Assembly: GCF_000237925.1 (NCBI RefSeq)
Contig: NC_031498.1
Span: forward strand, 9,388,422 to 9,452,421
Direction: 5' to 3'
DNA: 64,000 nucleotides
Source of the DNA: Schistosoma mansoni
Lineage: Eukaryota > Platyhelminthes > Trematoda > Strigeidida > Schistosomatidae
In this document: in pieces, positions 37,436-49,775 of the stretch
How the letters are laid out: the number at the start of each line of letters is the position of its first letter
Position numbering within the stretch: position 1 is the stretch's first letter
Program-made: the position numbers and the translations under genes
Notes under the pieces: model-generated
What the model was told of the DNA's origin: nothing
Databases searched by the model: none
What the model saw: only the letters and a program-made list of their open reading frames with translations

Positions 37436-38420
37436 ACTACTAAACTGAAGAAAATGTTGGGTCATTTTTCGAAAGACTAATTGAGGAGTTATGTTCTAGC
37501 AATTATTGCTGCTACACGCTATGGTGACATATTCTAATCGTTGACCGGATGAATTGTTCTAAATTTTCCAATTATTCTATCATTTGTGCTCAAAAGTGGC
37601 GTACGCAAAGGCACCATCTTAGGTCCCCTACTCTTCCATCTATACGCCAACGAATTGCTGCAATTTCTTAAGTCGTCTACATCATTGTTTTCGGGTGATG
37701 TCAAAATGTGAAGAACAATAAGAAATTAGGCTGACTATCTTGATCTTCAAGCTGACTTAGACTAATTAGTTAAGTATCAATGTTGTTGTTTGGAAATTAT
37801 TCCTAGAAAGAGTGCGCTCTTGCACATCGGACAGAGTGACAGTTACCAGTTTACTATCGACGGTGCATCTCTTCTATGCGTTCAGGAACATAAAGGCTTA
37901 GGGGTAATAATAAGTCACCACTTGAACACAACTACGCACTGAAACCCAGAAGCTGCCAAAAGTTTTCGTACGTTATGGTCACTTTGCCGAGCATTCAAAT
38001 GTCTTGACAAGATGTTCAGAACTTAATATACATCCTGAGTAAGACCACATTTAGAGTAGTGTATTCAAGCAGCTGGCCCATATCTTATTGAGGATATTAG
38101 TTCACTTGAGCGTGTTCAGCGCGTCGTATCTAATTTCGCGAGGTGACCTTATACTTGCATTCCGTATCTTTAACTAAGATTTGTGTGTTAATATGTTTCA
38201 TCATTCTGCTCCCTCCAGCACTAAAAATCTTCGGGGTCATAGCAAGAAGTTTCGAAAACCACAATCTAATATGCACAAAGTAGGGTTCCGTTTTTCCCAT
38301 CGAGTGATCAATGACTGGAATCTCTTACCCGAACAAGTGGTATCAGCCCCAACAGCGAATATTTTCAAGGAGGAGCTCGACCTCCACCAGAAAACAAACT
38401 TTGAGGACTAACACAGGTCC
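37436..38420 (+). pseudogene. CR1/jockey-like LINE relic: end of the reverse transcriptase
   Basis: LYANELLQFLKSSTSLFSGD-type remains of the RT catalytic region are followed by SYQFTIDGASLLCVQEHKGL, GVIISHHLNTTTH, KSFRTLWSLCRAFKCLDK and the usual C-terminal block HKVGFRFSHRVINDWNLLP. Compare NDLGVIVSQDL and FGTLWSIRRAFRHLD in the relic at 27.5 kb. Stops and frame changes are frequent (e.g. after NTTTH and in the FRT..VRPHLE part); only the last 76 codons (38181-38411) stay open. Confidence 0.8.
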
Positions 38421-39235
38421 ACCAACCTACTATCCTTATTATGGAAGACTGAAGGCTTAAAAAATAAAATATCTAGTATGGTGCCCTGAGGTATGTCACT
38501 TTTAATCGGTTTCAATCAAGATAGTCTCCCATTTATCCCCGCTCTATATCTTGGTCCACATAAGAATTCTCTTGTCCTGTACGGTATCCGTTTCTATAAA
38601 GCGGAAAACTTTCTACTTCAGCCATGAGTGAAACACTTGATATCAGACGACATATCGGATTCAGCTAGTATATATGAATTCTCGAGCAACAGTAATCGAA
38701 GAACTACGTCACTACATGGACGTAGCTCGGTTGAGCGTGTCGAGAGTTTGGCTAGCAATCGTTTTTTTACAAATGTCTCTGTCGCTGAGCTAACTTAAAC
38801 ATTCATAAAGATTCATAGCCACTAGATAATGTTAATTTTGCACATATTCGTGAAGCGTGTCGTTAGGAGTCAGCGTGAAAGGTGGGGGAATGGGATTTCA
38901 CGAAACATAGGGAGGAAAATTTAACAGAAAACTCAGTACGCCTCTATGAATATATGTTCTGTTATCTTTGTAGTTATCCTAACTCTCACGATTGATTTGT
39001 TTTATAATCTTTATTCGCATCAATACCAAATGACTACTAATTTGTCCGTTTAACCAAGGAGTACAAATTTACTGTTAAGTGTGCCTATGTAATTTTGATA
39101 ATTTGAAGTATTTGAATCATAGTATGAACTAGTAATCCCAGCAATAACGCAATTTAATCAAGAAGTATTAGATGAATATGAACGAATGTACTGTTTTTTC
39201 AATTAAAAATTAAAACAGTCATCAATACAAAGAAA
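38421..39235. other. No recognised feature
   Basis: AT-rich sequence without recognisable coding or repeat blocks. Confidence 0.35.
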
Positions 39236-39459
39236 TCATTGATTCATATAAACACCACATCCGCCACAGCTTAAATTGGAGTGTAAGTGTCTATAATCGA
39301 TTGTACGTCTTCTTAAGTTCATCTTACGTCTGTTCGACAGCGTATTGGATATAGACTCTGTATTATCTAGGATGCACTCATTAGTATTAGAATTAACAAC
39401 CGAAATTAGAACGGACTCACCTAGATCCTGGAATTGTATACAATCACGATATCTTTTGT
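39236..39459 (-). CDS. Candidate terminal coding exon of an unrecognised gene
   Basis: A minus-strand frame runs open through a possible acceptor (TGGTTTCAG just before the codon series HKRYRDCIQFQDLGESV) to a TGA at 39236. The peptide is balanced in composition, less AT-driven than neighbouring random frames, and ends HSNLSCGGCGVYMNQ. Possible internal basic stretch: NRRKMNLRRR. No family was recognised and no upstream exon could be assigned on the minus strand up to 43 kb. It could equally be a chance frame or part of an old repeat. Confidence 0.25.
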
Positions 39460-39799
39460 GCGCTGAAACCACTGGTATTTCGAATTTGCATGTAGGAAGA
39501 AGAAATCAGGTGTTTTTATTTTTCAATAACTTATTCTGCTTCACTATCCATGAGGTTTTTGTGACAATCATGTTTTCTGTTAGTACTTTTTGACGGAAAA
39601 GTCATTTATCGCATTACGGTCGTTAAGGTTGGCCTAAAAGCTTTATAGCTTAACTACGAATCCTGAGGTAAGTACCTAGTGAAAGGGTTTTTGAACACCC
39701 AGGAACCCAGGAATAACGTACTTTTCAGAAAAAACAAAACTATAACTTATCATATGGCTCCAAAGTGAGCAGTCAACTGTCCAAAGCAGTAAACTTTCC

Positions 39800-39995
39800 T
39801 AACGACTGGAAATCAAATATATATAGTATAAGGGATAGATTCAGCTAACGAGACATAATTTCCCAACATGGCAGCCTCCCGAAATCAAAATATCAGGTAG
39901 AACAAAAGTGAAGCAGTAATCAAAAATCTCAATAGTGTGCAAGAGTTGAACGAAATTCAAGGAAATGGGATAATATATCAATAATTATTTTGTGA
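39800..39995. repeat. Repeat R3, first of two related blocks
   Basis: ACATGGCAGCCTCCCGAAAT, AGAACAAAAGTGAAGCAGTA and CAAGAGTTGAACG match blocks in the same order at 42.8 kb. The class is unknown. Confidence 0.45.
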
Positions 39996-39999
39996 TTGG

Positions 40000-42775
40000 A
40001 ATATCGACGTCCTTAAGAGAATGAATTACAGTGTATTTGACCACTTTAAACTACCAAACCGAATTTAGTAGACGAACAATGGCACATGAGTCTGTTTATC
40101 CAACAATTACTGCCAGTTTACTCGCTGGTACAACAATACTGACACAGTGTCAATTACAACTGTCTAAACAACAATAATGAGAATAAATGTTTTCATACCT
40201 TCATTAGGTGTTCTCTCTAACTCTGGATTCCAACCACAAACTGCAGGCCATACACGACACAACCACGAACAAGATCACAATATGGTGATACTGACGCCAG
40301 AAAACGGAACGTAAGCACCACAAAACAAAATAAATGGTTCAACATCTCATCCACCATGGCAAATGATAATTACGAATAATGAAAAAGAAATATATGTAAA
40401 TACAAATTATCACAGAACAACCGATAAATGTCAGGAAAAGTCAAGGAACAATCGTTCGGACAAACATACACTCTCACACTTTCATAGAGACATGCTAAAA
40501 TGGATTCTACACTCTTATATTTATTTTCAGGTCAGAGTTTCACTGAGATGTTTATTGTCAATCAAGAGTCATTTACTCCAGGACTCTGTCATTTCCCAAA
40601 AACAGATTTTTTAACTATAGAGTAACAGGACAAATTATCTTCTCCGATTCTTCAGTACTATTAATTGTAAAACAGACTATCCCATCCTCATTTACTGTCA
40701 TGATGGTGGCAGTTTAACGTATATTCGTTTTTTTTAAACGATTAGCTCAAACAGTCAAAGTTAGAAACTCCCCATTCATAGAACTTGTCCAGACTGAGGT
40801 GTAAATCAATTAATGTTTTACGTGTATGGTAAACCATTGTATTATGGCGAACAACTGAACTATGTTAAACACTGGTTTGTTGGGAAATCTTCAAACTTTG
40901 TAAAATAAAAAGTGATCTCACCTACAAAAAACGTGCAAATGAATAGCAAGCTATCAAGTTTTTTGTGGAGTTTGTTTGGAAATGAGATGAGTTAAACATC
41001 ACACCAAAATTGTGCAGAAACTAGCATTGTTACACGTCTAAGAGATTTATCCTTACTTTCGAACAGACGAATTATTTCAGACTGTCTAGTTATTTTTCAC
41101 GTATATATGTGACTATGAGCATATGAGTATAATCCTACGAATCCATCCATATGCTTACTTGCATCTTTCATGCCTACAAATGTGAGTTACCTTTTAATTA
41201 AACTAATTAGGCACATCTACATCCTCCGCTTATCATCTAACTGCGTCTAGGCAAATGAGTGCTCGAGATAAATTTTTCCGACCTAATTTTATCACCACCG
41301 CTGCCAAAACGCTGTTATTCTAGATGTAATACACGGAGTTAAACGGAAGATTTATATTCATTACTCATCGTTCGTTCTCAGTGGGGTCAGACAACGGGCC
41401 TGTAGTTGCTCTGTGTCTCGATTGATATGTTGTGTTAATATTTTCAAACTGATGAGTCAGAGATCACTCTAATTTCGCTCAACCAAACATGTGTAAACAC
41501 TGAGGATGATATTGGGAATAAATTAAAATTGTCCACTCGCTATTGGTTTACCATAACTCAGAGAGATATTTTATGGTTTAAAAGAAGTCACTACAAAACC
41601 AAAAATTCTACTTGCATCTGTCTTTAATATGAACAATCCAGTACGAAGTACCATACATCTATTAAGCTTCAGTAAAAAATAAGACCAAACTTAGTCAATA
41701 TGTTCACTTGACGTCATATTTAGAGTTACGCTAACGTGACATCATGGATTTCACAAATTGTAACAACTCACTCCATGGTCCTGAGAGCAGCTTAAAACAG
41801 ATATTGCTTTTAGTCATAATGGTTATTAGGCATGTAACAGAATAAGAGACAATGTTTCTTTACAATATCGTTATCATCAAGAGCTTTACATGAAAAAGTG
41901 TACGCTTCTGTTTGACATTAGTCTTGTGCCTAAATCATCGTTGACTCATCACTACAAATATCACTTCATGACCATGACTGATGTAACGGAACTCTGAACA
42001 TCCTACTCGCTTCATACTGTATGGTCATCAACAACAGACAGTATGTACCAACAATGAATGAGTAGTAGATGAAATTCATGGACCCATAGCAATTAGGTAT
42101 GCAGCTGAGAATGAAAGTGACATATGACCTTATGACAATTAATAACATCAACTAAAAAATATTCAACTCCGCTGCTTACTGCAATCTGTTTATCTGTTAG
42201 TTATATTTCACTATTATATTTATATATAATTATTTGAAATATATTGACTAAATAACTCTCTGGACAGTTTGAATTAACCCTAATACGCTACAGATTGGAT
42301 GTCTAATGCAATTCAGGAATTATTTCATCATGTTAAATCCAGAATTCGAAGAATTCCAGTGTACCTGTACCTTTGGGTTTCCCAGCTACTTCCTTCCGAG
42401 TTTAAATAAATCAGAAAATATTGACAGTCAATAACTTCCCTATAATAACGTGATAGGCGTTCAGGCACAGAAGAGCCCGTATTAAGAGAAATTTGAATAC
42501 AAATAAAACGAAATCTACCTGGACAGTACTTTTTCCAACGTGTATAGATGTTTGGTAAAGCCCAATTATCGCAACAGAGAAATATTCCGATCAGTCAAGA
42601 TACAATATTCTACCCAAAGAAAAAGAGTAGGTCAGTTCAATTTGCTCTAAAAATGATCAGTCAACTATAAAGCAATAATTACACAAAAATCCAATTAATT
42701 ACCGGTTATCAACAGCAAACGTTCCTAAAATAAAAAACAAATGAGTTTCAATACCAGTAATAAAAGACGGAAGTA
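40000..42775. other. No recognised gene
   Basis: Short frames only. A minus-strand stretch near 40360-40210 (MVDEMLNHLFCFVVLTFRFL and following) might be part of a repeat, but there is no second copy in the window to confirm it. The 61-codon frame at 41966-42151 is hydrophobic but AT-driven. Confidence 0.35.
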
Positions 42776-42780
42776 GTCAG

Positions 42781-42960
42781 TTCTCAGTCTCAATCAAGTA
42801 CAGTAATCTAATATGGCAACCACCTAGGACAATGTTAAGTAAAACAAAAATGAAGCAGTAGTCAAAACCATAACGACATCCAAGAGTTGACCATACATTT
42901 TGAAAACAGTAAACAATGTTGTAATAATGAATGCAAATAAACTTAAAGAGAAACAAAATG
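42781..42960. repeat. Repeat R3, second block
   Basis: ATATGGCAACCACCTAGGAC, AAAACAAAAATGAAGCAGTA and CCAAGAGTTGACC parallel the block at 39.8 kb, 3 kb away in the same orientation. Confidence 0.45.
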
Positions 42961-44985
42961 TGAGTATATACATTCAATAACAGACGAAAAAATATATTAA
43001 AAGTGGAACAAAGGAATGATCAAAGGGAAAAACATACACGGAGGGATTTTCTCATGTATTCTGGCAGGCTTATGCAAATGAACTCTACACGTTACAATAC
43101 AACAACTAGAGATTCTATTACAAGTTTTATTTTAATACAATTTCTGGTGGTTTTATCTCCAGTGTTCACATAGATTCAATTCAATTACAAAGGGGACTAA
43201 ATCTGGTATAATCCGACACTATTAGTATTTCAATCCCGTTGTATCTATTCAACTTGATTGCACTTTGATCCTGTTTAATGCTACTGTACATAAAAGTTTA
43301 TTTAAATATACATTTAAGAACATTCGTATTCGAGTTCTTTCTTAATCCACTAATCCTCGTTCATCGAGTTAAGGAATAACGAACATACTGACTGTCCGTA
43401 TTATTTTAAAACGAAGGAAAGACTCTTTTTGTAGTTTAAGTAAGATTAAATTAAACGATCTGAAATTATCTTTGAAAACCTCAGCCAACAAACTGGTCAT
43501 CAACATGTTCCAGTTTTACTGGAATAAGGTTGGTTTGACAAGCATTTCTGCTATGGCTTATAGTTTTGGGTCGTAGATACATTCTATTGATAAGAGAATG
43601 TAAATAACTATTGAGGTTACTACTCAAAAGTCTTATTCATCTAAGAGAATGAACCTTGCAGTCATGAATTACGTAGACTTTTTATTATCTCAAGAAAAAA
43701 CTTCGGAAAAGGTAACTCATAACATTGTAGCATATGACGACAATTGATTCTCTTCGTTATCCAATATGAAGAAAATGCTAGTTTCTTGGTTCTGTCATTT
43801 GCCAGATAAGAAACGTCTTGAGTTCATAGTTTGAAAAAATTATAGTTGAAAAAAGTTTTCATCAGAAATTTTTTGACCAGCTCAAATTAACTTAGTGTTT
43901 ACAATCACTTCTGATCTTATCCATGTTAGTTTTAAATTGTTCATAATTTATGACAATCATAAAGAGTAAGTTTGATGAGTTAACAATAAAGGTGTAAGAA
44001 CCAAGTAGAGTAGCCATGTACTACGGTAGAAGGTATAACTAAGAGATACAGAATCGTGTTGAAACTCTCAATTATTCGTTGATAACAGTCTTTTTACTTA
44101 ATCTCCACCTATATCAACCAGGTTGACATTAAAAACACTGTGATCTTTTCCCTTAGTCGTAACAATAAATTTCGATGGTATGAGCATAAATATTTCGAAA
44201 AATAGTGATTGTTTCACATGCTAACGAAATATATCCTCAGTATGTTCATCTCCGTACGTTTATTTGCTTAAATATGTAAAATTGTAGTAAGCTGAGAAAC
44301 AGATCATCTCTGCCTATGCTCATGTTCAAACTCGAGTGATAATGTGACTAATAGGGCTCATTGTTAAGAAAAAGGTAATAACTGAAGAACTTATTAGCTT
44401 TATATTCACATTGAAACAATAATAACGATTATACAATTTTAAAACCATCAATATTACTGGACAACTGGTATGAGGAGTGCAAAAGGGAAATGACTAAAGA
44501 ACTGTCTACTAACAGGAGGGGAGATTGTGAATTATGAGTTTAAACTACAGTTGTTTTAATGTTATTCTGCTAACCCAACTTTATTCAGTACTCTCCTAAA
44601 GTATAAAACTCTAAATAGTTGGAAAAAGTCGACGAGATCAATGGATTTATATTATTTCACCACAACTGTTTTTAATTCATTAACACAGTAAATAACTTAA
44701 TATCACGTTATATCCAAAATAGACTAAAATATAGGAAATGTAGATTATGGCACTACAATTCAGTGATTAATCGATAATATAATCACCTAGAAACCTAGCT
44801 CTTCTTGTTCTTATCTCAAATGGCCTCATGGTTATTTATTATCAATTATTCTCCAGTCAAGAAGCAATTTTTTCCCAGTTGGTTTTATGCAAAACAACTC
44901 CATACAACTAGTTAATAAATTTAAGTAAATTCAATTTTCATTATTTACTGTCTGTAGGGTTATTTTGTCCTGATGATTATTACAT
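42961..44985. other. No recognised feature
   Basis: AT-rich, without open frames of interest or known repeat blocks. Confidence 0.35.
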
Positions 44986-44989
44986 CGTA

Positions 44990-45300
44990 AATAGTTCTCA
45001 GCCATAACCTACTGTGTAAAAGAACAAACCAACTTCTAACTGAAGAGGAAATTAGGAAAAGTCTGTAGAGGTGGATAGGACATACATTGCGAAAATCATC
45101 AAACTGCACCACAAAGCAAGTACTAACTTGGAATCCTGAAAGAAAAATGAAAAGTGGAAGACCGAGGAATATATTGCGTCGGGAATTAGAATCAGACATC
45201 AAAAGAATGAATAGCAACTGATAGAAACTGGAAAGGATTTCCCAGTACATAGTTCTATGAAAAATCCTAATGGGTGACCAATGATTCTCCATGAGGGGTA
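44990..45300 (+). mobile_element. RTE LINE 3' fragment
   Basis: AACAAACCAACTTCTAACTG, AGGTGGATAGGACATACATT and GGAAGACCGAGGAATATATT match the end of the intact RTE ORF ([20 protein letters not shown]). It is diverged; the end near CCATGAGGGGTAAAAAG lacks a clean GTAA tail. It is 5'-truncated. Confidence 0.8.
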
Positions 45301-45384
45301 AAAAGATCTCTCTATAAAAAATACTTATAAATTAATGTAATCAAACAGAATAGATAAGAAATGAATTAGCAAGATGTGGTTAGC

Positions 45385-45465
45385 AATAAAACCTAGGGCG
45401 GGCATTTTTTCCTATTTGGGGCTTACCATCTGAATGTACCTGAGCTATCTAGCTACAAACAGGAT
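45385..45465 (-). repeat. Decayed Smα-type hammerhead SINE fragment
   Basis: The minus strand reads GCCCCAAATAGGAAAAAATG and GCCCGCCCTAGG, corresponding to GTCCCAAATAGGACGAAACG..GCGTCCTGG of Smα. The core bases CTGATGAG and CGAAAC are changed, so the ribozyme is not functional. Confidence 0.55.
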
Positions 45466-45518
45466 GTAAAAAGCATACTGTACTTCACTGCTAGCCACAT
45501 TTAATCTATTCTACATTA

Positions 45519-46197
45519 TAGAGTTGAGATCATGAGTCAATTGAAGCTAGACCACCATGGAAAACCTGAAAGCACTGGATGGCCGTTTCTTCCTATCTTG
45601 GGACTCCTCAGCAGTGCACATCCACGATTCTGCCTCGCGAGCGAGACTCTAACCCAAGATCTACCAGTTTCGCGCCAGAGCACTTAACCGACAGACCACT
45701 GAGCCGGTATCCAACGGTGTTAATGTCTAACTTCAACCGATCCACAAAATTGAGCAACCGTTCACCAATTGTCTTCAGTGAGTTAATATCTCCCAACAGA
45801 CCTAGTTGAACTCCACTGGTTACTGCTCAACTATATAAAATTACTAAAATCTCCATAAAACCCCCTTCTGAAAATATACATTTATTCACTTATTGTTTGA
45901 ATCATAATACTAGAAATGAGTTACTGACTTTGGTTTGTTCTAGTAAGTTCAAGTGAGAAGCAGTAACCAGTGGAGTACAACCAGGTCTGTTGGGATGTTA
46001 AGTGCTCTGGCGCGGGACTGGTAGGTCCTGGGTTCAAGTCTCGCGAGGCGGGGTCGTGGATGCACACTGCTGAGGAGTCTCACAATAGGACGAAACGGCC
46101 GTCCAGTGTTTTCAGGTTTTTCCTGGTGGTCTAGCTTCAATTGACTCATGATCTCAACTCTATAAAATTACTAAAATCTCCACCAAACCCCTTCTGA
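45519..46197. mobile_element. Composite head-to-head pair of tRNA/hammerhead SINEs with one target duplication
   Basis: TATTCTACATTA stands at 45507-45518 and again at 46198-46209, so the 679 bases between moved or arose as a unit. The left half (45519 to about 45885) is a SINE read on the minus strand, the right half (about 45950-46197) one read on the plus strand. Both have a tRNA-like head (right: GGTTCAAGTCTCGCGAGG as B-box region) and a hammerhead (left minus strand CTGAGGAGTCCC, right see 46065-46108). Both 3' ends carry GTCTAGCTTCAATTGACTCA. The halves are complementary over most of their length, so a transcript could fold into a long hairpin. One terminus ends CCCCTTCTGA, as in the single copy at 57.8 kb. 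Confidence 0.8.
46065..46108 (+). ncRNA. Hammerhead ribozyme (type I) in a SINE, core intact
   Basis: Stem I is CACTG (46065-46069) with CAGTG (46104-46108), a perfect 5-base pairing. The core is CTGAGGA (46070-46076), stem II GTCTC..AGGAC, then GAAAC (46092-46096), a palindromic stem III ACGGCCGT, and GTC at 46101-46103 as the expected cleavage triplet. All invariant core bases (CUGANGA and GAAA) are present. The tiny stem III is as in Smα hammerheads, which act better as dimers. Activity is inferred from the family. Confidence 0.8.
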
Positions 46198-46529
46198 TAT
46201 TCTACATTAACTCATATCATACTAGTTATATCAACATATTCAGTACAGAATGTACATATACCAAACAAGATTCATTAAATTCCAGTCAAATATTTCAACA
46301 ACATAGTAATTAAAAATTATTTTAAATTGAATTTAAGAAATATTCCTATTCTTTTCCATTGTTTAATATTTGTTCTATTTATCTAAACAATTAAAAACAA
46401 AATCCTACTCTACTATCATTATTTTTTAATTGATAATCAATCTTTATGTTTATTCAGACAGTTAATCAGTTTATTATTAAATCTAAACTATTTCATTGTT
46501 AAACTATTCTTTTAATCAATAAAATAGAA

Positions 46530-46640
46530 ATACAGTTATCCTTCTTCGTCCTTCTTCTTCTTTCGTCTTATTTCTTCTTCTTTCCTCCTCTTCTTCTTCT
46601 TCTTTCCTCTTCTTCTTTCTTCTTTCTTCTTAATAATTGT
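46530..46640 (+). repeat. Pyrimidine-rich (TTC)n tract
   Basis: Long runs of CTT/TTC on the plus strand. A second pyrimidine tract follows at about 46785-46835. The surrounding 46.2-47.2 kb is low-complexity AT-rich sequence with no gene. Confidence 0.85.
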
Positions 46641-47106
46641 ATTTATTTTATTTTTTCTCATTCTATTTTCAATTTTTTTTGTAGTTTAAGTTTTATTCCA
46701 GAAGAAAATAAACAATAATTTAATAATAGTAGGGTAGTAGCGGTAGTAGTTGATAGTCTATTATCATTGATAGTGTTACCGTTTATTTTCTTTTTTTCCT
46801 TTTTTTCTTTTTTTCTTTCTTTTTATTTCCATATTCCAATAAATTTTGTAAATTATTCATCATTTCATTTCATTTGTATAATCATAAAAATGGATGTGGG
46901 TTGATAAACATCTTATTATTACCTTTTAAAAGTTGTTGTAAAATCTTCGTTTATTTTATTTTATTTTTTAGGGAGAAAATAAATAAATAATTATAGTCTT
47001 CATCCTTATCATTCCTCTTTCCTTAACTTCTTTCCATCTATCTTTCTCTATCCTGTAAATAAGGAATATATATGAATAAATGTTTAAACAAACTGACTTT
47101 TTTGTT

Positions 47107-47123
47107 GTTGTTGTTGTTGCTTA
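47107..47123 (+). repeat. (TTG)n microsatellite
   Basis: Five to six TTG units. Confidence 0.8.
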
Positions 47124-47929
47124 AATTGTATTGTGACTGTTCTATTGAAAATAATACCGTTATCATTTTAATTACAAGTTGATAATTACATAATGAGGTT
47201 GATTGATTAACTCTATCTACATGTTCAATAGATTGATAATAGATGAATAGAATAATATTTTAATTATTATCTGTGTTCTTTTTTATAGATAATTTTATTG
47301 GTATCTTTTTATTGACTTTTGAAGTTAAAAGTACTAGTCTCGAACCTTAATGTAGATATTAACACTTGAATGGAGATATATCTAACTGAAGAGTTTTAAA
47401 ACAGAATGAAATGTATATTATGCATTCTACTAAAGTTTTAGATAGTTAGAGGTAAATGCCAGGAAACTCTTCTAGGCGTAGATTTCGTGTTGATTAATTC
47501 TGATCAATAAGACAGACCCTAAGCTTTGAAGAAAATAATGATATATATGAAATTAAAATCCGTTTCGCTTATTTTTTATCGTCCCAGACTTTCCTGATGA
47601 GCTATTCAGAGAGTGACTGATCTCCTATCGACTACTTCTAGTCGCTTAAAATTCTAACGTAGTTCATAAGATATCGAATCATTTAGACTTACAATCACAA
47701 ATTAACTTAATCAATAGAATTCGATTAACACAAAAAGATAAGCCAAACATGACACTGATCACTATTTCATAATCAACGAGTTGTAAACGTATCCCTCTGG
47801 GAGTAAAAAACAAAGAAATTTTCTATGCAATTCAAATTATAAAAGTGGAATACAACTAGAACAATAATTTACATACTACTATTAACTTGAAAGATCGGAG
47901 GTCATCAGTCATAATCAATTGTGGCAGTA

Positions 47930-48225
47930 AATAAACCAGTCGTCAGTTGGAGAGGAAATTAGGAAAAGATGTTACAAATCGATAGACTACACTTTACTTG
48001 GATCATTAAACTGAGTCACAAGGTAAGTCATAACATGGAATCCTTAAAGCTAAATGACAAGAGACAGACGAAAGAATGCATCACTCAGGGAATTGAACAC
48101 AGAGGTCATGATCACAAATAACACTTAGCAATAACTGGAATGAAAGACACAGAACAGAGTCGACTGGAGGTTCCTGGTCGGCGGCCTATGCCTCAAGAGG
48201 GGTAACAAGTATGTACGTAAGTATT
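47930..48225 (+). mobile_element. RTE LINE 3' fragment
   Basis: GAGGAAATTAGGAAAAGATG, GGAATCCTTAAAGCTAAATG, and especially CGACTGGAGGTTCCTGGTCG GCGGCCTATG match the C-terminal end [11 protein letters not shown] of the intact LINE. It closes with AACAAGTATGTACGTAAGTA, a decayed GTAA tail. Confidence 0.85.
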
Positions 48226-48729
48226 AACCTAGAATTATATATACTGAAAATAATCGTCGTTTACACTAGCATAATTAATAAAAATACTGAACTGAAAGGT
48301 GGGAGAATGATCTTCACATAATGTAATGAAAGTTCAGTAGAAATAATTTATTGAATTTGTCTAAGTTTTCAAAAAACTATCTAGCTTATTCAAAGCAATA
48401 TTAAGTGTAGGCACTACAGACAATTGAGAATCAATGAACAGCTCTCAATTGCTAAACTAAAACTCTCTGAAAAAATCCTTACTTCAAACCTACTATTGAT
48501 TAAAAATGCAATATTGATGAATTTACTTCATGTGCGATCAAACCAAATACTTTCATTCACTGGATTAAAATACAATTGTTCAGTTTGTAACTATAATCAT
48601 TATACAATATCACTAGTAACATATTTGTAATGTAAACTTTTTATTACGTTAATGATAACGTAGGACTGTTCACTGACTTGAAAATATTTTTTAATAATAT
48701 CAAAATACGGAAACTAATTCTACATTATT

Positions 48730-49310
48730 TTATACTCTAAAATGTAGAAGGGAGACAGACTGCGTTATATGGTACAAGGCAGTTGGTAGGAAACTCTGAT
48801 AGACCCAAGGTTCATGCTCGCTGAAACTTATCAATAAGATATATCTATGATTTGCACAAAGCTAATCTTCCACATAGGATTAGAACCTGCATGACACAGT
48901 TTCACGGTCTGAAACATTTAAAATTCGACCGGCAACTAAATTTCTGTCCTACAAAAATACTTACGATTGATTAATTGGTGAGTTGTGACCATTATCATGT
49001 TTGTTTATTATTGTATTACTGATCGAACTCTATCTATCAAGCTGTGGTTTGACCACTATACTAAATGACTCTTCCAGAGTTTCTTGAAGACCACTGATAA
49101 TGTCTTTCAGGATAACGATGAAAGCTTCACGACCAAACCATCCAGCTCAGGGAACAAAACTCCATCAAAAAAAGAACCACTCCTAACGACCTAACATGTT
49201 AAGTCATTCAGACTGGTGATCACTATGGAATTTGATAAATAGAGTCTGATCAGTACTAAAGGACTAAACAAGCAGGACATCGGTTATTATTCAATAATCA
49301 ATTATTTTTG
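48730..49310. repeat. Mixed old repeat fragments
   Basis: 48735-48960 (GGGAGACAGACTGCG, GGTAGGAAACTCTG, GATTAGAACCTGCATGACAC) and 49185-49310 (AAGTCATTCAGACTGGTGAT) resemble blocks near 47460-47520 and 58900-59200. At 49105-49180 one arm of the inverted-repeat element of 56.2 kb is present (CACGACCAAACCATCCAGCT). No gene is visible. Confidence 0.45.
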
Positions 49311-49537
49311 AAGAATAGTTGTACGTAGTAGTCTTTTTGAGATATTTTGATCATGCATGGACGCTCCTCCAGTCTATCTTCATTTGAACAGAGCTAAGAA
49401 TGAAAATTTTTATCGTAACATTTAGATGTTTACATATTTGAATTCTTTGTTAAAATGAATAATCAAAGTATGGCAAGATTGTATGTGTAGAATTGTGAAG
49501 GCTGTTAAGTTTCACTAAGATTAAGAACCGATCTTAT

Positions 49538-49775
49538 CTAGACCATCACTGAAAGCCTGGAAGCACTGGATGGCCGCTTCGTTCCTGTATCCAACTCCTC
49601 AGAACTCATCATTCAAGACCCCAGAAGCGGGACATCCCGTCTTGAGTACGAACGCTTAACCTCTAGACCACTGAGCCAGTATCCAACGATGTTGATGTCT
49701 GACTTTAAGCAATCCATAATATTGCTCAGCCGTCTTCCAGATTTTCAATGAGGGTCTAACATTAATCGATTAATG
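49538..49775 (-). repeat. tRNA/hammerhead SINE copy, decayed
   Basis: On the minus strand: TGGATACTGGCTCAGTGGTC (tRNA-like A-box region), AGAGGTTAAGCGTTCG, GAGTTCTGAGGAGTTGGATA and AACGAAGCGGCCATCCAGTG. The hammerhead core is partly altered (CGAAGC for CGAAAC). The right end carries a small piece of a SINE 3' end in opposite orientation (GTCTAACATTAATCG). Confidence 0.7.
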
